A DNA stretch of 64,000 nucleotides from Candidula unifasciata (lineage: Eukaryota > Mollusca > Gastropoda > Stylommatophora > Geomitridae): NCBI GenBank assembly GCA_905116865.2, contig CAJHNH020008541.1, positions 120,001-184,000 of the forward strand, read 5' to 3'. Shown here piece after piece: positions 55,345 to 64,000 of this stretch. The translations under genes were made by a program, and so were the position numbers. The first letter of the stretch is position 1; every line of letters begins with the position of its first letter. Under the pieces are notes generated by a model. It saw only the letters and a program-made list of their open reading frames with translations. It searched no databases and was not told where the DNA came from.

Positions 55345-55560
55345 AATTTTAAATTCGGAATCAACATCACAGCACTCAGGATACTCCCATAGTTGCTTCG
55401 TCCCCATCTTCAGTAACAAGCGAAGACCTAATTCCGATGGCACCAGTAACTGATTGTATATCAGTTTCGCCTTCTCCTTGATTGCTGAGAGTCGGCCAGA
55501 ATTCTGTGCATCAGATGGTACCAAGGATTTTTTGACTGACAGCCGAAGCATCTCAATTGG
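55345..55560 (-). mobile_element. I/Nimbus-type LINE 3' end, copy e
   Basis: Minus peptide LIYNQLLVPSELGLRLLLKM, GTKQLWEYPECCDVDSEF, with the gctgtgatgttgattcc terminus. Confidence 0.8.
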
Positions 55561-55689
55561 TGTTCTATAGTAAACTATATAACGGATTTCAGTTCTGTTC
55601 TTCTTCCACTTTGTGTATGTTGAATTAGAGTCGTCAACCGGCAGTTGCTCTGGGGCACATCCTCACTGGTTGAGTTGGATGGAGTCCAG

Positions 55690-56040
55690 CATTGACATCA
55701 CAGAACTCGGGACATTCCTATGCGTGCTCCGTCCTCATCTTCAGCAGCCAGCGCAGACTACCATTACTGATAGTAGCGGTCACAATCTGGTTATTTGTCC
55801 GTCCTGTCTTTCTTCTAAGTGTAGTGAGCCGACCAGACCCTCTGGTTACACTCAGGTGCCTCATTCTCTCCAGGCTAAAATAATCTTTTTTGTCTACTGA
55901 TTCCGCTGCTTGTTCCCAAAGGGCATTGATCACATCTGCCTTGTCATGTATCAATTCACCACCCAGTGGTGCAAATTCAGCCAGTCAGGCTGCCCGTTCA
56001 TTACCCACTACGCTGGCAGACCTGGAGAAAAGATGCGCTC
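55690..56040 (-). mobile_element. I/Nimbus-type LINE 3' end, copy f
   Basis: Minus ORF MIHDKADVINALWEQAAESV, then GRTNNQIVTATISNGSLRWL, LKMRTEHA, ending gttctgtgatgtcaatgc. Confidence 0.82.
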
Positions 56041-56365
56041 ACTTGTTTTAATGTCTGTATCAATATGCTGCAGAAAACCAAAGATTTTGTTTAAAAACTG
56101 TTTTATTTGTTTTCGTTTCGTCAGTTTCTTTGAAATATTTTTCTATTTCAGAAAAGACTTTAGATTAAAGAAAGAGGCCTTTAGACTCTTAAGTCTCGCA
56201 ATCAAAGAAGCGGTTATCAAAATTATCATGACGCATTGCTGACCATGTGAACTAATTTCCAAACTATCTCTACTCTTTTGTCAGGTACTGTATTTTTTAA
56301 TTTTTTAGGGTAAGAAATTATTAGCCAAAGCCTTTTTTTCAAAACGCATCACCTCTGGGCCTCGG
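56041..56365. other. No gene recognised
   Basis: T-rich sequence between LINE copies f and g. The ORF at 55910-56242 is partly antisense LINE. Confidence 0.35.
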
Positions 56366-56369
56366 TAAC

Positions 56370-56640
56370 TATCCCCTAAAGAGTCCGAAAGTCTGAAAGA
56401 GTCCCTTTGCAATGTACTGTGCATACGACCATTTTTGCGCATGCAAATTGTGATGATCTGTTTGTACATCCACACTGTTCACTTTCCCTCCAAAAATCCC
56501 TTACAGTATCTAGCTTGTCATGCATGAGTTTACCACTGAGTGGTGCAGAAACAGACAGTCTATTTGCATGGTTGTTTGACAACACACCCACATTTCCTGC
56601 CGAAAATACCGAAGGACGCTAACTACCCAGGATTCAAAGT
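56370..56640 (-). mobile_element. I/Nimbus-type LINE fragment, copy g
   Basis: Minus ORF NNHANRLSVSAPLSGKLMHD, KLDTVRDFWRESEQCG, parallel to NEQVDRLAGSAQLGGRLMHD in the 58575 copy. Confidence 0.8.
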
Positions 56641-57215
56641 GATGCTTACCAGTCTGGACGAAGCATACCTGTCTTGACCGCTCTCACTATGCTCCGTTAG
56701 TAAGTTATAATCACCACACTCGCGTGCAGCTGTTTCTCAAGCTAGCCGAAGGCTGCAGTGATGGCCTCTACCTATATTCTCAAAATATGTACTATGCTGT
56801 CATATGCTAGGCTCTGTTGCCAATAGGTGCGAAATAACATAAACATGTGACTAGAATACTGACCAGAAGAAGCTCTCCGTCAAACGTTATAGCTACATTT
56901 ATTTTATTGAGCCCTAGCCATCAGTTTGACTCCAATCACCACCGACTGAAGCGATCACGTCCTTTCGCGTTTGCTTACACTTTTGAACAAATCTCTTTTG
57001 CCTCTCCATACCGTACCGAACCGTCTGTATAGGTAGTCACATCACGAGGGCATGAATTGTCATGAATTAGTTGTTGAACGTCTGATTATTAGTGCGTGAT
57101 CGCTAATCCCTGCACCCACGGCACATGTGATTAAAACTCTACACAGGAATGATTATTGCTCGGACACATCGATCCACACGTCTCCTCTAGTCAAGCAATT
57201 GCGAAGTCAACTAGG
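56641..57215. other. No gene recognised
   Basis: No exon, RNA gene or repeat identified. Confidence 0.35.
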
Positions 57216-57217
57216 AT

Positions 57218-57640
57218 CAAACGACCAACCAATGGGTAAAACAAATCCAGTAACCACCTAAGAAACTAATAATAAATCACAAAGAAACCCAGAAACTAAC
57301 TAAGAAACACAACATCCAATAACCAATCAGGAAATCAACAAAATGCACCAGATAAGAATTAAGTATGCAGTTGATTATTCAGTCAAGCAATCACACGATT
57401 ACTAAGCAACCAGTTAACCAAGCTCAGTAGCCAAACAATTATCAAGCATACAAAAATCATCGAGTAACCAACAAATCATCAGCAAATTTGCCAACAAAGC
57501 TCCGAGTAGCAACCAATAAGTCATCTAGCCAACCAGTTACTCATCAAGCTGAAAGTCAATCACTCATCAAGTAAGACACCAATCAATCAACATGCAAGAA
57601 ACAAACCAATCACTATGCAAGAAACCAACCAATCATCAGA
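57218..57640 (+). repeat. Degenerate accaatca/aaccaacc repeat region
   Basis: Short caaccaatca, aagaaacc and catcaag motifs recur irregularly for 420 bp, an old decayed simple array. Confidence 0.65.
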
Positions 57641-58144
57641 CATATACCACCTTCGTGTTTCCTTCAGCATCCCCAGAGATCAATTTAAATATCGATTACT
57701 ATTTAATAAAATAAAACGAAACAATATTCCCTCAATTTCTTGACAATTACTTAAAAAATCAAATTATAAAACTATTCACATATCTTGTTATCTAAAAAAA
57801 ATTAAGATGAAATTAATTTGTCTCCTATTTCTTGCCATGTTAAAAAAGGTATCACCGTGTTAATGAGGTTTATTATGTTTTTGGGACAACCCTGTTCAAA
57901 TATCTATTCATGATGGAAATGGCTATGTCCCAAGATAACACAACATGTTAGTAGTTAACCAGATCCCAGACTTCCTGTTCCGTTCGGGAAAGCAAGATTT
58001 TTTTTTTTTTTTCAAATAATTTTGGCATGTTTTTCTCCCAGGAAAAGCTGGTGAATTTCCCACATATGTGAATTGAAAGTTATGAGTTATGTGTTGGATT
58101 ATCTTCACAGCACTCCGGACACATCCAAAGGTGCTCAAATTCCA
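57641..58144. other. No gene recognised
   Basis: AT-rich DNA with a T run at 57998-58011. Confidence 0.35.
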
Positions 58145-58145
58145 C

Positions 58146-58424
58146 CTTTACATATTCATCAGTGTGGCTCGGTTAATAGGGCTAGTCCTATGCTGATTGA
58201 TAGAATTGTGCGTCCGTCTAGTGTGCTTCACATGCTTGGTTGTGCCGATTTTTACTTCCAATTCTCGTATTCTCAGCAGTGATGTAGACATGTTTCCAAA
58301 ATCCGCGGAACGTCCTATATCTCCAAGGGCACTGTCAATGTCTCTGTCATCCATGGGCCGGTCATCTTCAGTTGTGGCGGCACCTTCCAGTCTATCAGCT
58401 CTTTCAATACCAACAACACATGCA
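58146..58424 (-). CDS. Possible terminal exon of an unknown gene
   Basis: On the minus strand a good acceptor (tttatatttgtcacag, cut after 58425) opens a frame of about 92 residues: YACVVGIERADRLEGAATTE, DDRPMDDRDIDSALGDIGRS, ADFGNMSTSLLRIRELEVKI, then a basic tail to a stop after LMNM. The first 60 residues are acidic and non-repetitive. Two structures are possible: a last exon, or an internal exon ending at a donor-like gaa|gtaaaa after IRELE. I do not recognise the protein. It does not match the expected mGluR exon before exon A. It could also be chance. Confidence 0.33.
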
Positions 58425-58545
58425 TACCTGTGACAAATATAAAGACACCTGCACACAGAGTGGAGTTTTGCAATGACCCAATTCACTATCTGCGTACCCA
58501 CTTGCCTCGACCCGCTGGATCATGCCCAAAGAACCACTCAGCACA

Positions 58546-58567
58546 CACACACAAACACACACACACG
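58546..58567 (+). repeat. Short (AC)n
   Basis: acacacacacaaacacacacac just 5' of LINE copy h. Confidence 0.9.
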
Positions 58568-58574
58568 CTGATCC

Positions 58575-59735
58575 TGTCAGTGGTTGATTATGGCCAGGGA
58601 ATGCTTACCGTCTCAAAGAGCCAGATGGACAAACTAGAGCGCAGCCAAAATGCAGCAATGCGGGTCATTCTGGGTTGCACCAGAGACACCCCAGTGGTGT
58701 GTAAGCGATACATCCTCGGTTTGCCCACTGTTGCAGGTAGGCATAAGGTGCTGCAGGCGAAGTCATATCTCAGGGTGGCTGCAGACACAGACCACCCTTT
58801 GCACGAAGCCCTGGGTGCTGTTAAGGGTCAGCGGCTGAAACGAGGGAAGTCATGGATGGCTCAGGCAGAAGTTACAGTCAGACTGGTTTGTATCCTTGAG
58901 AAAATTAGGCGAGGAGAGAAGTAGGTCAAAGTGCCACCTGAACAGCTAGCTAGACTTGTGTAGGGTCGTAATTACACTGAGCCGGGAATACAGATACTGG
59001 CCAGCAGGTGCCACAGAGGTGGAAATTCCGCAATTAATTCAAGATAATGCTTGCTCAGAAGATTTGATCATTTACACAGACGGTTCAGTGTCGAGAGGCA
59101 AAAGAAGTGCTTGAGGCTTTTTAGCAAAAGTTAATGGTCGACATTTGGTGCAGGAGAGCCTAGCATATGATACCACAACATCCAGCTTCAGAATGGAGGT
59201 GGAGGCTGTCAATGCAGGCTTCCGCTGGCTAGAGAACACGACACACATACATGTCGTGATTGTAAGTGACTCAGAAGCATGCTGAGGAAGATCAGAACAG
59301 ACATGCTTCGTGCAGAGTGGCATACCTCGCTACGGAAGACACGGGTGAGGAGCATTGTCTGGATTTTTTCACCATGGCATGCCGGTGTGTTGGGAAATGA
59401 ACAGGTAGACAGACTGGCTGGCTCTGCACAGCTTGGTGGAAGACTGATGCATGATAAGGCAGACGTGGTAAGTGCCTTGTGGGAGAGCGTATACAGTGCA
59501 GAGGAGCAGATCGATCACCACATTGTGGTGAGACTGGTGCAGTTAGTTGGGAGTAACGAGAGGTTCTGGCAGATGCTCGAGGCTCAGAGGAAAGGCAAGA
59601 CGGACGTTTAATCAGAATGCTACTGGCACCATAAGTATCGGAACTCTTTGCTGGCTGCTGAAGTTGGAGACGGAGCGCTTATGGAAGTGCTTAGAGTGCT
59701 GTGATGTCGGTTCTTGAATCAAATCAAATCAACAC
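58575..59735 (+). mobile_element. I/Nimbus-type LINE 3' end with RNase H, copy h (longest)
   Basis: Starts at a 5' truncation after an (AC)n stretch. The frame ending at 58924 carries the end of the reverse transcriptase region: ILSVVDYGQGMLTVSKSQMD, LERSQNAAMRVILGCTRDTP, DTDHPLHEAL. After a stop and frame change comes RNase H: IYTDGSVSRGKRS (first Asp), SFRMEVEAVNAGFRWLE (Glu), HVVIVSDSEA (Asp), then in another frame at 59279-59611 LRAEWHTSLRKTRVRSIVWI and NEQVDRLAGSAQ (last Asp). The full catalytic DEDD set is visible, but there are two frameshifts and an in-frame stop near 59114. The 3' end gatgtcggttcttgaatc is followed by (aatc)n. Such an RNase H after the reverse transcriptase is typical of the I superclade. 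Confidence 0.93.
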
Positions 59736-59890
59736 ACGCGGGATAGTCCTGTGATTCTATCCTCATGAAAGGTTGTATCACCGCCATCACCTCCTTCGTC
59801 ATTCTGCCGGTAGTCATGGAGAAGGCACCACTAACTTCTTAAACTTTTCTAAAAGCATTTATTTAAGACCCCCAACTAGTGCGTTCAGTG
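59736..59890. other. No gene recognised
   Basis: Sequence after the LINE (aatc)n tail; nothing identified. Confidence 0.3.
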
Positions 59891-59894
59891 TATT

Positions 59895-60105
59895 GTTTAA
59901 TACATTTGGACTGTGTTATATGTGGTTTTACTTTTTATGAACTGCAGATTCACAAAATGGCGAGTGGCAAGTTGCTTCGGAACTTGTGGTGAATATGCCG
60001 AATTGTTGCAACTGCTGCTTCCATCTATGATGAACTGCAAGTATAGTTGGTGGACTGTGTGCATTGGTACTTCTGACGGATACCTTATGTATTAAAGGCT
60101 TAGAC
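59895..60105 (+). mobile_element. Family E repeat, copy 3 (partial)
   Basis: gaactgcagattcacaaaat, ggcgagtggcaagttgc and atgatgaactgcaagtatag follow the order of 13325-13775. Minus ORF 59928-60149 is a by-product. Confidence 0.68.
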
Positions 60106-60800
60106 TTTACCGTGACTGCAGGTTCTTCAATATTTGTTACAAAGGACAAGAAAAAAACCTTTATGTAAATGTTTTTTTTTTTCCTTTAGCTGACAGAGAC
60201 TCTAAGCAATTATAAGGGGGTCATTCTGACATAAGTTAGTAAGTTAGTCAACATATTATCCTCATCGCACATAGAATCGTTGAGTCCACAAGTGCCTGGA
60301 TCCTCTCCTCAATAAATCCCGTAGCGTGTAGTGGTTGACGACACACATTCCTTGTTGGTTTCCAATTCTTTCTTGGCTTCGTGTATTGTGTTCTTGCTGT
60401 CCACACCTGTATTAATATGCTATTTTTGCAGTCTTACTTCCTAAAGACCATTCAGTTTGTCAGCCTGACCAATGGCTCTGTCCACCATTCACTGTAGCCT
60501 TAACTGCAAACCTATCAGCTTCCCGTGTGGCATGGCACACACATGACATTGATCTATATCGGCCCGGACCGCCTCAGAAAAACCGAACACTGTCTTCGAA
60601 CACATCCCATCTGCCTTTTTTTATAAACATGAATTTGAGAATGGTAGTAACTGTCTATCTTTAATCCTCTCTTCTCATCATACTCCAAAAGAACTCCGTA
60701 TCGTTCTACTATGTTCATCATCGTCACCAAGAGCTTTGCCAATCGGCTTAGGCGTTTATGCATCTCCACAGATCTCGGGCGTTTGTGTTCTGGATGAATT
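60106..60800. other. No gene recognised
   Basis: T run at 60170-60183. A 71-aa minus ORF at 60554-60769 (ERYGVLLEYDEKRGLKIDS) faintly resembles the region after a reverse transcriptase active site, but I would not call it. Confidence 0.35.
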
Positions 60801-60804
60801 ACAC

Positions 60805-60965
60805 TGATTTTCTTCTATATCACTGTCTCAAGCCATCCACTATTTCTCTTGATCTGCCTCTGCCTCTTCAACTAGTAATCGCTCACCGTCGTCACGATAT
60901 TTTACAGTGCTCTTTTCCCCATCACAAGACCGAAGAACTTTGTCTCCTTCTCATTGTTGTAAATA
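60805..60965 (-). mobile_element. LINE reverse transcriptase C-terminal fragment (GHVMRR family), copy 4
   Basis: Decayed copy; plus-strand order of catccactatttctcttg, tctgcctctgcctcttca and atcacaagaccgaagaac follows copies 2 and 3. Confidence 0.55.
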
Positions 60966-61194
60966 ATTTACTACTTTCATTAGCCATTTCCGGGCAACCA
61001 TTGTTAGTTATTCTAGCAATCAAAGGTCTAATTTGTTTACTCACATTCTAAAATTCACTATCTTACAACAGAATAGGCGCAATGTAACACTTCAGAACCC
61101 GTTTACTGATGTTTAATGAAAGTGATTTATAACATAAGATGTTATATGTTATTAAAAAAACAACGTAAAACAGCGGCCAGCATTAACAAAGCAG
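60966..61194. other. No gene recognised
   Basis: AT-rich DNA before the 36-bp satellite. Confidence 0.35.
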
Positions 61195-62235
61195 TAAACG
61201 TAGACTCACATGTAACAACAGCTGATGGCTGAAACGTAGACTCACATGTAATAACAGCTGATGGCAGAAACGTAGACTCACATGTAATAACAGCTGATGG
61301 CAGAAACGTAGACATAAATGTAATAACAGCTGATGGCAGAAACGTAGATATACATGTAATAACAGCTGATGATAGAAACGTAGACATACATGTAAAAACA
61401 GCAGGTGGCAGAAACTTAGACATACATGTAAAAACACTGATGGTAGAAAAGTAGACATACATGTAATGACAGCTGATGGTAGAAACGTAGACATACATGT
61501 AATAACAGCTGATGGTAGAAACGTAGATATACATGTAATAACAGCTGATGATAGAAACGTAGACATATATGAAATAACAGCTGATGGCAGAAACGTAAAT
61601 GTATATGTAATAACAGCTGATGGCAGGAACGTAGACATACATGTAATAACAGCTGATGGTAGAAACGTAGACATACATGTAATAACAGCTGATGGCAGAA
61701 ACGTAGACATACATGTAAAAACAGCAGATGGCAGAAACTTAAGACATACATGTAATACCAGCTGATGGTAGAAAAGTAGTCATACATGTAATAATAGCTG
61801 ATGGTAGAAACGTAGACATACATGTAATAACAGCTGATGGTAGAAACGTAGACATACATGTAATAACAGCAGACGGCAGAAACTTAGACATACATGTAAT
61901 AACAGCTGATGGTAGAAAAAGTTGACATACATGTAATAACAGCTGATGGTAGAAACGTAGACATGCATGTAATAACAGCTGATGGTAGAAACGTAGACAT
62001 GCATGTAATAACAGCTGATGGTAGAAACGTAAACATACATGTAGCTGATGGCAGAAACGTAGACATACATGTAATAACAGCTGATGGCAGAAACGTAGAC
62101 ATACATGTAATAACAGCTGATGGCAGAAACGTAAACTTAAATGTAAAAACAGCTTATGGCGGGAACGTAGACATACATGTAATTTCAGCTGTTGGCAAAA
62201 TGTAGACATACATGTAATAACAGCTGATTGCAGAA
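61195..62235 (+). repeat. 36-bp satellite array, ~28 copies
   Basis: Unit contains gtagacatacatgtaataac followed by agctgatggcagaaac. Copies differ at a few sites (ggc/ggt, acat/actc) and a few are shortened. As 36 bp is 12 codons, open frames survive: TADGRNVDIHVI repeats on the plus strand and STFLPSAVITCM or similar on the minus strand. There is no flanking start, signal or homology, so it is best treated as satellite DNA. Confidence 0.95.
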
Positions 62236-62239
62236 AGGA

Positions 62240-62590
62240 AACAGAAGTCTAAGAGAGAAGAGGAATGGCTAAAATTATCTTTAAGAAGATGCGAAATTTA
62301 ATGACATCTAGAATGCTAAACACATTAAAATTAGGATTGCCAAATGTTTTGTCCACCCAACCGGATGCGTGGTGCAGAAACTTGGACAATGAACAAGCAA
62401 TTAGAAAATCCAACTGAGTCTATGGAGATGTTGATATAGAGAAGAATGGTTGTTTTTCACCTAAACAAACACAAATATAATACGGAGCTTTGACAGAGGT
62501 TGGGAATGAAAGGATGAACGCTGAAAGAAATAACAAATGAGACAATAGCAATATTTTGACATGTTATAGCTCTATATTAAGAATTACACG
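62240..62590 (+). mobile_element. LINE reverse transcriptase remnant
   Basis: Plus strand FKKMRNLMTSRMLNTLKLRI, AKCFVHPTGCVVQKLGQ-like, corresponds to the …KMRNLLTSR..L.TRIRIAKCFVWS.LLYGAETWT region of LINEs. Stops every 20-30 residues. Confidence 0.7.
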
Positions 62591-62809
62591 GAGGGAAATG
62601 TAGAAGTCAGGTAAACAAGAGATATATAAGGCCATTAAAGGGTGTCAGACGGGCTGTTACTTATAGGTAACACATGTGTTCCAATATGTTTATCCGTTGT
62701 TCAATACCTCCAAAAACCTCAATACAAAGACTGAACAAAAACAAAAAGAACGCAGTACTTCGATGAATTTTAAACATGTATAAGCAACTACACGGGAGGG
62801 GATCTGAAC

Positions 62810-63075
62810 ATCAATGAAGCCTCGCTAATAAACAGTATCTTAGATCGAAAACAGAATTACTTTGGTCATATAAATCGTTTTGGCGGTTTGAGGGGAAAAA
62901 AAATAATAGCAGTAAGGAGGAGCAGGGGCCGACCAAGACGAAGATGGGCACAGGATATAAGTGACTCTTTGAATTATAAAAGTACACGAGGCGGGAGAGC
63001 TGGCAAGAGACCGGGTTTTCTTCAGGCACACTCGCGATGATAACGTCTTTCCGTAGAGGACCTGCAACGTGATGA
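62810..63075 (+). mobile_element. LINE ORF C-terminal fragment (NYFGHINR)
   Basis: Plus strand SLINSILDRKQNYFGHINRF, then RRSRGRPRRRWAQDISDSLN, then a decayed end at gatgatgatta. The FGHI and GRPRRRW.QDI blocks are the conserved LINE C-terminus. Confidence 0.78.
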
Positions 63076-63830
63076 TGATTAGTATTCAATAAGGAGAAGT
63101 TTCTAAAAAAAAAAGGGGGGGGGGGGGAATAAACAGTGAATAGATCGACAACAAATTGTAAACACACAGAAATGTCATTAATGTAACGTCGACATGTTCT
63201 AAGGGGTCATATAAAATTACTCAGGAAGTAGATATATCTTAAACACAACAAAACATCAGTACATGGGAAGTCGAAAAATTAGAAATGTATAGACATGCCA
63301 GTATGCAGCAAATAAACTTAGAAAGAAGACTGTCGACAGATTCTAAACACAAAGAAACGTATCAATACTGACGTTGACAGATTTTTTTTGTAAACACAAA
63401 TACATTTCATATTACCCGAAGCAGACTAGGAAACAGACAATTTCTAAACAAATTGATACAGAAGTACAGGGAAAGGTGACATTTTCTAAAAACATTGAAA
63501 CGGAAGTGTACAAGAGTGACGCTCTTGTTTTTGTCACGTGACATTCACTGGCAATGGCGATTGGCTGTAGAGTTGCTTACCGAGTGTCAGATGTCGCACG
63601 TTACGAGGCCTCTTAACAGTCATCGTCCAGCCCTTTCAATACTTGACAAGACACATGGACGTCTCTGTTCTCTAATTATCAAACGGCGAGAGGCATAAAA
63701 GAGACCTTACCTTAGACGTATGTCTTTACTGGGTTTTCAGTTACGTTATCTCAACTTTAAGAGGGTGAGAGTAGGAGGTGGGGAAAACAGAGGTGGAGAG
63801 GGAACTATGTCCCCTTACAGTTTCTAAGCG
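63076..63830. other. No gene recognised
   Basis: A9/G13 homopolymer junction at 63105-63127. The ORF at 63495-63698 has no known domain. Between 63140 and 63480 phrases such as cgacagattctaaacac and aaactta repeat loosely, an old tandem region. Confidence 0.4.
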
Positions 63831-63834
63831 AAGG

Positions 63835-64000
63835 AAGCTCAAGGGTGTGAAGGTCCCTTTTCCACGGCTTTAGGCGTATGGGGAATATATGGCTAGACCT
63901 ATATTTTTATAAACCAATCGGCACAAGATAGGTTATGTGGTCAGCATCGCGCCGGCCGAATTCACTTCCTTTGACTGCACCCGGATACCCACTCAAAGCT
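63835..64000 (-). mobile_element. SINE F, copy 8, cut by the window end
   Basis: Plus-strand order ggtgtgaaggtccctttt, ggctagacctatattt, accaatcggcacaag, gcatcgcgccggccga and ctgcacccggatacccac mirrors 17752-17955. Confidence 0.65.

Noticed and set aside
58197..58433. 78-aa plus ORF opposite the possible exon
   Set aside because: No recognisable content; shadow of the minus frame or chance.
60554..60769. 71-aa minus ORF as a LINE fragment
   Set aside because: Resemblance to post-active-site reverse transcriptase sequence is too weak and it lies in the wrong order relative to the neighbouring fragment.

Overview
The window looks like nuclear DNA of an invertebrate animal, most likely a mollusc (inference). 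It has no operons and no dense coding. Three small split exons lie between introns of 2 to 22 kb, and much of the rest is simple repeats, minisatellites, tRNA-derived SINEs and broken non-LTR retrotransposons. I recognise one host gene with confidence: a metabotropic glutamate receptor (mGluR) on the minus strand. Three consecutive exons of its ligand-binding (Venus flytrap) domain are present: 37165-36949, 14775-14640 and 12322-12168. Their splice sites and phases fit together exactly. The rest of the receptor (N-terminus, cysteine-rich region, seven-helix domain) was not found.

Layout. 1-2825: a tandemly repeated, primer-binding-site-like leader followed by two overlapping ORFs, probably part of an LTR-type retroelement; the second ORF is unrecognised. 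2826-12160: mostly unassigned, with a module present three times and two related 24-25-bp minisatellites. 12168-37165: the mGluR exons and two introns. The large intron holds a 1.4-kb 19-bp satellite, 34-35-bp arrays, a roughly 3.7-kb fold-back structure with about 1-kb inverted arms, LINE and SINE copies, and a (CA)n-(TA)n block. 37166-47160: dominated by tandem repeats, including a 2.2-kb 14-bp minisatellite, a CCATA array with a 454-bp higher-order repeat, ACGC and GACA tracts. 47160-64000: interspersed repeats, a nest of three transposons, a LINE 3' end with RNase H, a possible exon of unknown identity, and a 36-bp satellite.

Transposon biology is the main content. I could separate several families by reading repeated copies against each other: an RTE-type LINE, an I/Nimbus-type LINE with RNase H, fragments of other LINE families, tRNA-headed SINEs called here A, B, F and G, interspersed families C, D and E, and one hAT-type MITE. 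Many insertions keep readable target-site duplications, so relative ages can be ordered: RTE into SINE B, SINE B into SINE A into an I-type LINE, SINE B into family C, and a hAT MITE into a reverse transcriptase remnant. Family letters are local labels, not database names.

I found no CRISPR array, rRNA, convincing intact tRNA gene or new multi-gene system. The long ORFs inside the repeat tracts are by-products of periodic sequence.
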